Positions 21,488-33,590 of a DNA stretch of 64,000 nucleotides are shown here, in pieces (positions within the stretch are counted from its first letter, which is position 1; every line of letters starts with the position of its first letter). The notes below the pieces were generated by a model that saw nothing but the letters and a program-made list of their open reading frames with translations, had not been told where the DNA came from and made no database searches. Source of the stretch: Pyrenochaeta sp. MPI-SDFR-AT-0127 (lineage: Eukaryota; Ascomycota; Dothideomycetes; Pleosporales; Cucurbitariaceae). The stretch is taken from contig JAGTJM010000087.1 of assembly GCA_020747015.1 (NCBI GenBank), forward strand, positions 54,314 through 118,313, read 5' to 3'. A program made the translations under genes and the position numbers.

Positions 21488-22944
21488 GGAAACAACGGAG
21501 CACAGACACGCTCTTTCCTCGTCTTGGTGGTATACGATGTTTCGCCAGGCCTGTGGCATTCTCTTCAAGTGGCTCGGTAGTCCAGCTTACGAACTGAGTC
21601 AAGATTTATTCCACGATTCGAAGGGCCTAATCTCGTAACAGATCGAATCCGCGAGTCAATGGCCACTTCAAGACCCTATACCCTCGAGGTTTCTCGACAA
21701 GGACAGGAATAATCGGTCATTTCCATTATATGAGATCTTGGCTGTATGATGTTGTGACACGAATTATTGTGAGTGGAAGTGCGGTGCTCAGGTTCTACTT
21801 GGTGGGTCGACCTGAGTGCAAACTACCTCGTTGAGCTGTCGTGATAATCCTTCATCCTGAGGGAAGCAAGATCCATGCGGCACAGCTGGCGCGTCTGCGG
21901 TCCGGGGTGGGTCGCGATGTAACTCTATTCTTCGGTGCGAATACCTTGCACGCTGCCGAGTCAGGAAAAAAAGTCGCCATGATCTGGTCGTGCCCAGAAC
22001 GCGCGTTCTCATTTCTTGACGCCATTGGATTTACAGTCTCTTTCTGTAAGTGTTTACCCGGAGGAAGAGGCGTTTTTGAAGCCTGGGAAGCGCAGGAAGC
22101 GATTCATCAAGTTACGTTCCTCTCATCACTACTTGGAACGACATTGATGCAAGTTCGACCCTGATTGGAAAGAAGTCGATGCTCAGTTCGAAGCACTAGC
22201 GTCCATATTGGGACAATAATAATTGACGAGGTGGAGTGCGAATTGACAACTGCGTAGGGAGAGAAAGAGCCGCATGCATATGTCTGGGTAGCAGGGCAAG
22301 GAAAGGGATTACCTTGATTGGTGTCGCGTTCGATCCAGTGGCCAAGTTACAGTTTCCAAAGACGTTGTATGGCCAGTTCATGACATCAATGCTGTTGGAA
22401 ATGTCGTGCCGCGATGACGAGCTTTTGACAGGCCACAATAGTTACTCGGGAACAGCGATGTGGGTAGCACAGCGTACTCCTTGGCTGTTAGTCTGCCCAC
22501 AGACACCGAAACAGCATTTTGCACGATGTTGGGATTGGATTTAATTGGAGAGCAATATGCTAGCCTTGCGGCACGTTACCCTCCGGCCGGCACCCAGCCA
22601 GCACGCTCTTTGGCCACCAAATTCCAACACATTGGCTTGCACCTTGCAATCACTTGGACCTTCCGTATGCGCAACACTTTCTATCGTCGAAGATTTGCCG
22701 AGCGACTGATCTCTTGCCTAATACGTGCCCTAATGGTTCGTTATCCGATGACGCCAGACTGGGCACAATTTGCATGCTCCGCAACCCTGCAACCACAACA
22801 TACCGACGCTTGGCCGGAGGCACGTTTGATAAAGGATAACCATGCACGACGACACTTATCTGGTGCAGCTCGCCGCTGAACGGTAACTCCTCAGCACGCT
22901 GGACCTCGCCTTGTCAGCATCGCGGCCTTGCTGCAGTTAGCGCC
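21488..22944. other. Intergenic, possible HET 3' remnants
   Basis: Open frames at 21841-22164 and 22236-22879 show no known motif. A stop-free plus-strand stretch at about 21610-21710 reads like protein but has no start and could be a lost 3' part of the HET gene. The permease promoter should lie at the right end. Confidence 0.35.
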
Positions 22945-24880
22945 ATGTCTAGTCTTGCCTACCTCAAGAAGCACTTCTGGGGTAATAGTTCCGATGAGAC
23001 GGTAGACCTATCAGTGGTCAAGGAGAAGAATGCGCAGATTGGCGAGCAAGTCTATGTCGATGGGGTGCCCATCTACCAGGACGGAAATGGCGCGCCTGTC
23101 GAACAAGTGAGCCCTCTGGGGTATCATGTCGGCTGGGCAGGCATCTTGTTCCTGAACGTCAGCCAGATGGTGGGAACGGGAGTGTTCAGTACACGTGAGT
23201 ACATTATTTCCGCAGATTCAGAAACCCATGTTTGCTAATATATTTACCAGCTGGTGGCATCCTGCGCGCTTTGGACTCCGTTGGACTGAGTATCTTGTAC
23301 TGGATTTTCGGCTTTCTCATCGCTGCCGGTATGTGTTCCTTTTAGAATATCTCTGTATGATGCTAATATCATGCAGCTGCGCTCGCCGTATATCTCGAAT
23401 ATGCCTCACTTTTCCCCAATCGCTCCGGTGGCCAGGTCGCCTATCTTGAACAAGCCTATCCGAAACCTGCGTTTTTGTTTCCAGTCACTTACGCCTTCTT
23501 TACCGTGGCGTTTTCGTTTTCTAGCAGCAATGCTGTTGTTCTTGCGCGCTACATTTACCGCGCTGCAGGCTACAAGGCCAGCGAATGGGAGAACAAGGGC
23601 CTCGCAATGGGGTCTTACACCTTTCTCGCCTTTCTGTGCTTGATTTCAACTCGTTGGTCGATTCGCCTCATGAACTTGATCTCGGCAGTCAAGTTGATTA
23701 TCCTCCTATTCATCGTCATTACCGGTTTCGCAGTACTGGGCGGCGGAACGAGGGTCGAAGATCCAAGGGCCAACTTCCGTAACTCCTTCGATGGAATCAC
23801 CCACAACGGAAACGACATCGTTAATGCGCTGGTCAGCGTCAATTTCGCGTACCTTGGCTATGCGAATGCTTTCAATGTTGCCGCTGAGATCAAAGTAGGC
23901 GCGACTCCAAACCTGAGATTACTTTTCGTACTAATCATGTCCAGAACCCCTTCCGATCGTTGAAGCTGGTAGCGCCAATTTCCCTTGGCATCGTCTTCGT
24001 TCTCTATATTCTAGCCAATGTAGCTTATTTCGCAGCCGTGCCAGCTGCTGAGATCCGCGAATCTGGAGAACTTGCGGCAGCGCTCTTCTTCGAAGCTGTT
24101 TTCGGTACCAAGCACGCTCGTGGTTTACCTGCTTTGATCGCAGTGAGTGCCGCTGGCAACATCATGGCCGTCATCATCGGTACTTCACGCCAGATCCGCG
24201 AGTGTGCGAGACAGGGTGTGATTCCATGGCCCCATGTTTGGGCCTCTACCCGACCTTTTGGAACACCGTTTGCGCCAATTGTGCTAAAGTGGTCTTTGAC
24301 ATGCATTGTCATCCTCGCTCTACCTTTTGGTGATGCTTTCGACTTCCTCGTCGATCTGCGCTCATATCCAGACTCTATCTTCATTTTCCTCATGGTGGTT
24401 GGTGTGTACTACATCCGGTACCGTCGCAAGAAGGAAGGCCTTCCTGCACCACCATTCCAAGCCTGGCACACTGCGCTCATCTTCTCCGCCTTGGTCTGCC
24501 TCTTTATTCTTATCATGCCATGGTATCCGCCTGAGGAGTCGGATGTCTCTTTCTGGTATGCAACTTACTGCGTTGTGGGCATCGGTCTCATCGTCGCTAT
24601 GGTCATTTACTATTGGGTTTGGATCAAATTCCTGCCGAAACTCGGCAAATACCAAATCCGCACTGAGACAGTGGTTAGTGACCAGGATGGAAGCGTGACA
24701 CATCGACTCAAGAAAGTGAAGAACGACGTGGTAGAGGAGTGGGATCGGACACATGACGAAGCTGGCAATGTTCTGATTGACGCAAGTGACAATGTGGACA
24801 CCGAAAATGTCCATCTCACCAGAAGGGTCAAAGTTAGGGACGCTACCAAAGTCAACTATGCCACGGCAGAGAAGGTTTAA
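22945..24880 (+). CDS. Mup1-type methionine/amino-acid permease
   Basis: Four exons fit, 22945-23194, 23251-23328, 23377-23894 and 23945-24880, with introns of 48-56 nt, giving 593 aa. The joins restore GTGVFSTPGGILRALDSVG, the first-helix motif of the LAT/APC superfamily, and EIKNPFRSLKLVAPIS. The product has about 12 hydrophobic helices, a ~60-residue cytoplasmic N-terminus and a ~90-residue charged C-terminal tail. It most resembles yeast Mup1/Mup3 high-affinity methionine permeases (SGGQVAYLEQAYPKPAFLFP, VNFAYLGYANAFNVAAEI). The predicted job is plasma-membrane uptake of methionine or a related amino acid. The Lys-rich tail could be a ubiquitylation/endocytosis region by analogy with yeast. 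I see no CACGTG sulfur-regulation site in the near-upstream sequence. Confidence 0.92.
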
Positions 24881-25365
24881 GAACAACCATGAGACACAGA
24901 TGCGGCTCTAGCCACAGATGCCATGCGGATGACAGCATCGTTGATGAAGCAGTTCGTTGATTTCAAGCTTTTGAGAAGGTCATCATGGGCACATCAATAT
25001 AGAATTCATGGACAGTGTCGTTATCAGACCCTGGACTTCAGGGCATAAGGGCAACACAGCAAACCGCTGTTATCTACTTGTTTGTTAATTGTATCAATGT
25101 AAGAGAATCTTTGGCGGCACATATGCCATGCCACACAAACATCAATCGAAACTTTGCAAAAGAACTGAAGTACAGTAATGTTCTCCATTGACACCAAGAT
25201 CTGACTCTATGCTATTCATAGAGACACAATATGTTCGGCTGGCGAGACCACAAGATCACAGATATCCAACCTTCAATACGACCAAGCTGACTCGCCCAGA
25301 CGCATGTACGAGGGCGATTCAGAGGCCAGTACCGCAGTGATACTGACACAATAGTCTATCCTCGC
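24881..25365. other. Convergent 3' intergenic region
   Basis: This is the shared downstream sequence of the permease and the unrecognised minus-strand gene. Nothing else is seen. Confidence 0.5.
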
Positions 25366-26888
25366 TTAATCAGTACCTGAATGTGCACGGCGGCTCATTG
25401 AAACCAGTATGAGCGCTACCTCTATCTCGGGGGAGTGCTGGGAGTTGACGCAGTTGATGTCTGAACCCGTAGGAACGTTCGGGGATGCGGGGCCAGTAGA
25501 GGCGACCACCGGGGAGCTGTTGCTGTCATTTAATTTCTGTTCGACATTGCTGTTCTGCTCGTCCTTGACAAGAGTGTTGCCCTCGGCAGAGGTAGCTCCC
25601 TGGCCATACGTGGCGTCACGCTTGGCTGGTTGATTGGAGGAAGCATCGGTCTTCTCGATATTGATCCCAGTGTGCCTGTCGTCGCTTGCAATGCCGGCAA
25701 CAGAAGGATAGGAATACCTGCTGAATGGGTTGGTGAAAGCAGGGACAGAACTGCCTGTCAACATGCGGTTAGGCTCTTCACTCACGCGATCCGTGCCGAG
25801 AGCGGGTGCAGTAGCTATAGACTAAATTACTTCAAGCTCAAGATACAAGATAGGATGTTAATAAACTTACCGACAGTCGATAGCTTTGACTTCCTCGTCT
25901 TCCTGGGGATTTTGGCACGTTGAACTAGGGCACTCATTCCATCGCTGTTTGAGGGCGTAGACATGGGGTCTTCAGAAGTGTCATTGCTGGTGTATTTGCG
26001 CTTACGTGCAGTCTGAAGATGGACTGTATCCATAGCTCGACCATCCTTGACCCATCGGTTGCGATTGGCATTCGACTCATTGTTGATCATGGTGCTGTTG
26101 AAGAGCTTGTGAGGAGCACCGAGGATAGTCCACACCTTCTCGTGCTTCTGTGTGAGAAGTCAGCACTGTAGTCATTGACTTTATATAGGAGATGTTCATA
26201 CCAAGAGAGTTACAGCGATATTCTTAGAACTCTATATAGTGAATCAATTTGAGAAATTGTTGTTCTGGGAACAGGCACGCATACCTTTAGGACCAAGCAG
26301 AGCCAGTCCATACGCTCAGCAAATGTCCACGATTGAGTCTGACCAATCTGCTCAACCAAAACCCTATCGTAAATAGGAGCCCTGAAGCCGCTGGTGTGGA
26401 TGTGTTTGGCGAAATCCTATGATGTGTTAGCGATGACACCAAGCTGCGCGTAGTTCACATACGACGATGATCCAAGCACAGTCCTCGATTGCCCAGTCCG
26501 GATAGAACTCATTCGCTCCTGGCGTGAGACGCTTACGATAGGCGTTGCCCTCGTTGTCCTTAGCGATACTCATGTCCTTGAACGCATCTGTGATCTTTTT
26601 GACGACCTTCTGATGGTCCTCGTCGGTCTGCGGGATAGACGCATCATCTGTGGGCGAATACCACTGAGCGTGGTCCATGGCCAATATGGCATTGCTCGTT
26701 TTCTGGAAGTACATGCCGTTAGTTTTCAAGTAGGTCCTGTCAAGAAAGCCGGATGGAGAGGTTGTGGGTCGAGCAGGCGGCGCAAGATCATCCGTCACCC
26801 GCTTGTTGTCGGATAGGACAGGGGCTGTAGAGTCGGGGGCATTGGGCAAACCAACATTCGAGCCGACTGTATTGTCACTGTCCGACAT
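25366..26888 (-). CDS. Unrecognised five-exon protein
   Basis: Five exons join without a stop: 26888-26463, 26416-26285, 26231-26202, 26147-25871, 25814-25366 (437 aa). The introns are 46-56 nt with good ends (GTATGT, GTATGC, GTATGA, GTAAGT donors), and each exon continues the protein smoothly. I recognise no domain. The N-terminal ~60 residues are Asp/Ser/Pro-rich. Residues ~60-235 look globular (EFYPDWAIEDCAWIIV, then DFAKHIHTSGFRAPIYDRVL, TFAERMDWLCLVLK, KVWTILGAPHKLF). A basic stretch ARKRKYTSND and RKTRKSK may be a nuclear signal. The C-terminal ~150 residues are Ser/Asn/Thr-rich and probably disordered. There is no signal peptide or membrane helix. A 55-nt 5'-leader intron (26993-26939) precedes the start. 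An orphan or lineage-specific nuclear protein is the best description. Confidence 0.72.
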
Positions 26889-29004
26889 GTTGAGCTTAGT
26901 TGGGAGGTTTTGGAGCTGAAAATTGGTGCAATAAGCCACTACACACAATTCATATCAGTATGCGCCGTCTGTGGCTCTGTAGCATGCACTTACCTCGATC
27001 CCCAATCCGGCAAAATCTCTAGTACCCTCGAGAATCAAGAATAAATGAGAATTGGGTGGCTCTTCGTTGGTGGGGAAGGATTGCAGGGTAGAGAGAACAG
27101 GCGCTGAGAAGGATGACAGCCTTTTATGCATGCAGTGCACCGATTGCAGGAACTTCAAGTGAATGCCGGTGGGGGCGCACTCGCTCTTGTAACACCTTTT
27201 TTTCACCTGCCAGCTCGCAGACCAATTTTAATCTCCTGATTGGAGTTTCATACGTACGTCAAGTGACCAGGGCGAGGTGTCAAGCCGGCAACCTCAGCTG
27301 CGGAGGACATCTCTTGTTATCAAGATCAAAGTATTGTGGGTATTTGGTCTGTTGGTTCATTTGCTGTGTATAAAGAATATTCGAGACGATACCAATTTAC
27401 TTGGTGCTACGAGCGTTCGTCTTGGGCTGCTTACACGACCTTTTACTCACTGGCTGTATCTTCTCTAGTTCGCTCACGACATTAATTGATCGAGGCTCAG
27501 GAGTAAGACTGCAGGAATATCTACAAAACAATATCGCTGTCTAGCATACTAAACACTTGATTAGAAGGTGGGGATGGTTGTGGACAAGGTATACTAACTG
27601 CTGTCTTTCTTCATTATTGTGTGAATGTTTTCAGATAGCCCCGCCAACCCCAAACGTCGTTTGACTTCCCGGTCTCTGCACTATCACGGGTGCTGCGATA
27701 GTCGAAAGGTAATTTAAGCATAGCGAAGTGAGACCAACTTTAGTCACGAGGGTGGATGCCTTACACGAAGAAAATAGGATGTGTGGTGTCATGATCATCT
27801 GTCACCGAATCGTCGACGATGCTGCCTCAGGTAGTTCGATCAATGGACTTCGAAAAGGCTTCTTGGTAGGGGAATGAGATCAATGACAAGCGTTTTGTAA
27901 GATATGCTCAGATTTTCCACTTTGGGAGCCTTGATTTGCATCAACGATGGCACGAATCCAGTAATGTGTGGAAACCACACCACAAAGTATGTGCCGCATG
28001 CATATTCTCGGCATTCGACCAAGCGACTGTGCTCAGTGGATGTTTTACTTGAGGGAGCACAACATATCGTCTGCTGAAGTCAACTCACACACAATATTCC
28101 CTTCGCTAGCCACACTTTCGATAGACAATGGAACAGGATAGATAGACATCCACTTTTTGAGTCAAAAGTCATATGTTGTCAGAATAATTGACAGGTTGAC
28201 GTCGATTTGCCCAATAGGCTATTTTGGATAGTATACGAACTACGAAACTCGCTGTGACGCTCAGTAATGACACTTTTCAGATCACAGCAAACAATTTTCT
28301 TACTACCCCTTCGTTCACTAGCATAGAATTGCCATCACCTCCAACAGTATATGCCAGCGATGACCATTAAACGACACACCTTTTAACTTTGAGCTTCCTA
28401 ACCACTCAGAATCTGGATCGCTCTCGACATGCCACCATCTCGTGTATATCCAACAAATGACAGTTGGTTGCGGTCCTTGGCAAATGTCAGGCTTGATACT
28501 GCTTGTCAAAACATTCACAGTCTAACGACAAGAGAAGCGACTATCCAATCAGAGAGGATGCGCAAACGCCGTACTGTTGCTTCGAGTCGGAAGTGGCTAG
28601 GCGAGTCTTGAGGAGATGCATCTGAGTGGTTGAGGTGTGATTGCTAGCGTTCATGGGTTGACAATTCAATTCAAACGTCAAGCGTCAATAGCTCGAGTGA
28701 GATTTCTCTGATTTACTTCTCAGCGCCGTTATTCCATCGGTATCGATTCTTAATACGAATCCCATCTTTTGTGATTCTCGTGTGTACTTACAGGTCGTAG
28801 AGCCTGTATCTTGTGAACGCCGAAACGAGGGCTCCGACATGCTCTTTCGCAACAACTCACATCTGGGAGCCAAGCAGTTTCCAGACTCGTATATATCCTT
28901 CTCTTAATATTGATGAGGTTTATTTCACACAAGAAAGAATTTGCTGAGAAAGTAAAAGCGATGGTAGGTTGAACAGTAGGCGGTGACTTACGCACGTTCC
29001 TGCT

Positions 29005-29040
29005 GCTATTGTGGTTGTGCTATTGTGCTATTGTGCGACA
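29005..29040. repeat. Short TGCTATTG microsatellite
   Basis: Three imperfect copies of a TGCTATTG-type octamer, one interrupted by TGGT, end in a GCGACAGTCGC hairpin. No function is suggested. Confidence 0.55.
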
Positions 29041-31098
29041 GTCGCATAGTAGGCATCAATACCCCTTCTGCTACAATACAAATACCTCAGCATGAAATTC
29101 AGCACTGCAACAACTGACTTCCACATCAACAGGATTCTCTTACCTTGCCTCTCCGCCTTCGGTCGCACTCTCTTACTCGCCTATGCTCCTAGGCCAGCAC
29201 TTCATGGGTTGACTTTGAGATAATGGCCAACATGGTCCAGATAAGTTGTAGCTCCAGGAAATTACGAACTTGATGGTAACAATCTCACTGACATTGGGCG
29301 TTGCCGTTCACCTCGGCCTAGAGCCATGTCTCTGAACAACGCCTGCGTCGAACCCAGACCTCATCTGAAACTTGTCCTCAGCTCTTAGCCTTTGCTTCTT
29401 ATTCCGATTGATGCCTTTGTTTTTGAAGCTCAACCATTTAATCGTCATTTCGGATGTACCTCTTTTAACAACCTTGAAACATCGGTGTTTCAACCAAGAA
29501 CACCGTACACTTTTAGCAGAAACGTATTCTGCATCTGGGGAGGCCTGTATATGGTATAGATGAAAATCTCTGGAATACTTAATAAATCCAGGACCAAGTG
29601 ATATAACCCTGAGGTCGCTGGATAAGAAGTAAGCTTGCAACACTTTTGACATCGACTGTGGTAACGCTTGAAATGCATCTACCCCATTATGACTGACCTT
29701 GGATTCAGACACGTAGTACACTATCATGAATCAGAAATGGTAACTCGAAATTCAATAGGTGTGTGTACTACGAACGATCTTAGATCTACGAAATGTCTTG
29801 TTAGCCCTGAGCATCTCAATTTGACGTGCTCTCTCTTCGATCTGGGCCTTACGTATCCGCACTTCAACATGTCCAAGTCCCTGGACTTGCCCCGTGAGCT
29901 CCAATACACTCGGTGTGCCTTTTACATTGAACCACAGCTCACCATGTCCTTGTAGAACCGAGTTCCTGGATCCAACAGTCTCATGCTACCGAACTCTCCC
30001 TGATCAACGCCGTCTTGCCTTCTTTCATATGAGTCTTAGTGAGACGATCAAAGAGTATACATAACACCAAAAACTCTTACATTCTCCCTAGGGAGACTGT
30101 TTCATATTCGAATCGTCGCATCCTATCTTCATGTTCTCCATGTAGATCTCTCTTTGTAGGTTTCCCAGATGCTTGTTTTCGGTATCCATCTTCCCTCGTC
30201 AGCCTCGACCGTCCTCGAGTGCCCTTTTTCTCGACTGCGGTCAGGGAAGTGACGATTTTTATGTTGTCGCGGGCTTGCATCTCATTATTGCCATGTGCAG
30301 CAGAAGCCATGCCACTTTTGAATTACCGGATGGCTTTAGACGATTTTACGATACGCCATAAGGGCATTTCTGATAATTTGCGACTCAAAATATAATGTAC
30401 GCTTTCTGGTTCGTTCTTCGACACGGGGGTGGACGAGTGGGAGCAGCCGGGCTTCAGACGCGGGTGGTTGCACAACACAATTCGATTTCGTAGGCTCAAT
30501 GTCTGCCCTCGTTTCGTGTGAAAGTTCTGTTCCTTGGAGAGTCTGTTGGAACATTGGAGTAGCGGTGTGAGGCCGCACGCGACCGATGATATCATCCTCG
30601 ACTTCACCTTCGCTCGGAGTCCAACGTACCGCCCGAGAAGCATCGATGCTACACCACAATTACAGAGCATGCCTTTGGCTACAGACCTTGAAGCTTCAAG
30701 CTCTCCCTGTAGATTATCCTTGGCACAAGATCGAGAACGCGTTATCTCTCACGCGTGCACTTCTCGTCAATGAAAGAGAAAGTCTGGGCAGCGCAAGTGT
30801 CAACACACAACAACATCACGACATCACGACATCATGGTTGTAATGGCTCATACACACTCCCTCCTCACGAGGCCAGAACTTGTTGCCTTGTTTGGCAGAA
30901 AGGCTCCTCTCTACCTTTCTTGATTGGCTGCCACGCTTGCGAACTGCTGCTCGCCCACTCGAAATGGCCCCGCACGGTCCAGTGAAAGTGAGGTTCAGAA
31001 TCGACTTTCACGCCTGATTTAATCTACCGTTTGCGCCGTGGTCTCTGCCTGTTGAGGTTCCCAAGTCCCGTGCGTTCAAATTCGTCTCCAAGGGGGCA

Positions 31099-31104
31099 TA
31101 TAAA
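31099..31104 (+). promoter_or_regulatory. TATA box of the 31327 gene
   Basis: TATAAA lies 223 nt upstream of the ATG and is followed by a long C/T-rich leader (about 31130-31320). That combination is common in highly expressed fungal genes. Assigned on sequence and position only. Confidence 0.5.
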
Positions 31105-31326
31105 CAATTTTTCGCAGCAGCGGTAACCTACCCATACACTCTCAACTTCAACTCAACTTCAACCCTTGGTTACTGAGCTTTCATATTCCTCACATCGATT
31201 ATCATTGAACTGTCGATATCTCACTTCCTTGATACTCCAGTATCCAACACAATCATACCTTTTTGGCACTTTGGCTCCTTAAACACCTACATTCTCTAAA
31301 CCACTCTCCACATTTCATCCGATACA

Positions 31327-33325
31327 ATGTCTCAAGATTTCTCTACCGAAACCTTTAACGGCAACTCCGACCTCTACCAGCACTTCACACTCGACCCTGA
31401 GAGTGCGAACTACGCCCCCGCCGCTAGCCATGGCGAGTATTCTGAGCATTCAAGCTCTTCCTCTTCTTTCGCTTCTGCTGCTCCTTTCGCTCCCATAGGC
31501 TTCTCAGATGAGAATTGGGAAAGCGACTTGGATGCCAGGCTACATGCTCGTCTCAGCGAGCCCTTCAACCTGGCCAGCAGTAACGGCCAAGCTGTTCAGG
31601 ATACAATGAACGGCTATTATGAGATGAACAATGGCTACCTCGATTATGGTCAGGTTGGAACCTTTCCCAGCATGATTCGTAGCCAGTCAATGGGCTTTCA
31701 GCAGCCTGACCTCTTCGCTGGCTGGGATAATGCCCCGTTATTTGACAATGCCAACATGTTTGGCCTCCACACCTTTGGTAAGTCTCGAAATCCCGTACGT
31801 AGTATGCATGAACTAAAGCTGTCAGATGTGGATGAGACCTTCCGCTTCGAGTCTACAGGAAGCAACGACTACGCTCCGATCGCAGACAACGATGTTTGGA
31901 ATGGGCTTGACGTGCTCAGCTCAACATCCTCAGCACCACCAACGACCACGGCCGCGTCAAACGAGCTGTATGGCTCGAGCGTCGAAAACACTATCAGCAA
32001 TATCGTTGCTGAGAGTGAGCAACCTCTGGAGGAAAACCCAGAGGAGGATTTGGATGAGAACCTGGAGGAAGCTTCTGAAGGGAAGCGAACCAAAAGGGTA
32101 CAGATCAAGAACCACAGCGTTCTTGATACAAAACTGAAGACGGCGCTCACGAAAATACTAGCGCAAGAAAAAAACGCCAATGAGGCATCGCGGTTGGGCA
32201 TGAACATCACCCTTACCAACACAGTAAGAGGTGTGTCTGTCACGGGCGTATATTGGTACTCGCCAGCACAGGACGACTCGATCCCCGTGACCCAGCGGCA
32301 GACCGACCAGTGCATCGATGCTTTGGTCCAAGCCATTCTCAACAACCAAGATGTTCGAGAGAATACCACCACCAAACAGTTTCGGAATCGGTGGGCAGAC
32401 GGGGCTACATACTACAAGCCCCGTGAAATACGTGCAGTCGCACATGAGCTCCTGGTTGGTACTCACCCTTCTAGCACTATGTTATTGCTAACCAATACTT
32501 CAGGACATCATGATCAGCGTCCATTGCAATGGGTGGACAAAGCACATATACGACAAAGACCAACGCGCCCTGATCCAGAAGACCATGAACTTCTCGTTCC
32601 AGGAGCGCTTCGATGCCGTCGTCGAGCTCTTGAAGTGCTCAAAGACATCGTGCCAACAGGCAATGAAGGGCGAGCGTCACTACGCTCTCGTCGGCAACCC
32701 GGTTGAGCTCTTCAACCGCACAGCAAGCAACAAGACGTCGAACAAGACAAAGGCAGGGCGTCTTGCGGACATGAAGGAGCTCACAAGAAGTGGGCTACTT
32801 GACAATGTTGTCGAAGATGTGGCTGGTGACGTCGTTGAGAGCGTCGACAAGAGTGTCGACAAGACTGAGGAACCTTCAGCTGAGGGCATGGGTCAGCGCA
32901 AGAAGCGTGGCCCATATCGAAAGGCCCCAGCTAATACCACGGCCAAAGGCAAGGCCTCTGGAAAAGGCCGCAAGCGTGCTCTGGACGAGGACGACAACGA
33001 GGACGTCCAGACGTCGGCTGCACCAGGCCCCCTCGCGGAGAAGTGCACGAATCCTCGTGCAAAAAGGCAAAAGCTGGACACTCCTGAGAGTCCCAAGTCC
33101 CCGGAGGCTCCAGCTGATGATATGGGCATCAGCCTGAGCGACGCCTTGGGCCCAGGTTTTTGCAACGACCTGGGCTTTATTTATGCCATAGACCCGGGCA
33201 TGAGCCTGGACATGGCCAACGGACAGAAGCGTACTCGAGATGAGTACGAGGATGAGCTTGGCCAACAGCCAACAGCCCCAGGTCCACGACCTGTGAAGAA
33301 GGCGCGCAGAAAGCGCACTGATTGA
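31327..33325 (+). CDS. Nuclear-looking protein of unknown function
   Basis: Three exons, 31327-31777, 31826-32454 and 32504-33325 (633 aa). The first intron is 48 nt, in frame and stop-free (GTAAGT..GTCAG), so its retention would be silent for the frame. The N-terminal ~240 residues are Ser/Asn/Glu-rich and acidic. A conserved-looking core runs from ~255 to ~430: ALTKILAQEK, FRNRWADGATYYKPREIRAVAHELL, DIMISVHCNGWTKHIYD, TMNFSFQERFDAVVELLKCSK. I have the impression of a family expanded in dothideomycetes but cannot name it. The C-terminal third is basic with several nuclear-signal candidates (RKKRGPYRK, KGRKRALDEDD, PRAKRQKL, KKARRKR). The acidic N-terminus and basic tail would suit a chromatin or transcription role, which is inference. 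A hairpin-repeat array begins about 40 nt after the stop. Confidence 0.82.
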
Positions 33326-33363
33326 GTTTTTCTTTGGTTTTCCTTGATTGTTTGACAAAGCGT

Positions 33364-33590
33364 TTAATACCCAGGGAGCAGGACTTGTTGTTTTTATTAG
33401 CGACAATTCGCTAACATGTTATATACCCAGGATAGGATTTGTTGTTTTACTTAGCGACAATTCGCTAGGTTGTTGTATACGCAGGATAGGATTTGTTGTT
33501 TTCTTCTTAGCAACAATTTGCTAAGGCGTTGGATACCCAAGATAGGCTCCTGTTGTTTTGATAGCGGCAAACCGCCATCTTCTTTGTACA
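33364..33590 (+). repeat. Tandem array of four hairpin-bearing repeats
   Basis: Four units of 54-56 bp, each a shared block (TACCCAGGATAGGATTTG and a T-rich run) followed by a hairpin. Hairpins lie at 33397-33414 (TTAGCGA-CAAT-TCGCTAA), 33450-33469 (same core), 33506-33525 (CTTAGCAA-CAAT-TTGCTAAG) and 33560-33579 (GATAGCGG-CAAA-CCGCCATC, one mismatch). The stems of copies 3 and 4 differ from copies 1 and 2 by paired changes on both arms, so base pairing is kept while sequence drifts. The array starts about 40 nt after the stop of the upstream gene and probably lies in its 3' UTR. It could be an RNA element, a terminator-like structure or a DNA-binding array. Confidence 0.8.

Larger units (their letters stand above)
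26889..31326. other. 4.4-kb gene-poor region
   Basis: No gene can be supported on either strand. Frames reach about 139 codons (29308-29727, minus) but lack motifs. It contains a small GTGCTATT microsatellite (29005-29040) followed at once by a GCGAC/GTCGC hairpin. At the right end is the pyrimidine-rich leader and TATA box of the next gene. Confidence 0.45.

Noticed and set aside
26889..31326. A transposon explaining the gene-poor block
   Set aside because: I found no terminal inverted repeats, LTRs, reverse transcriptase or transposase motifs by eye.
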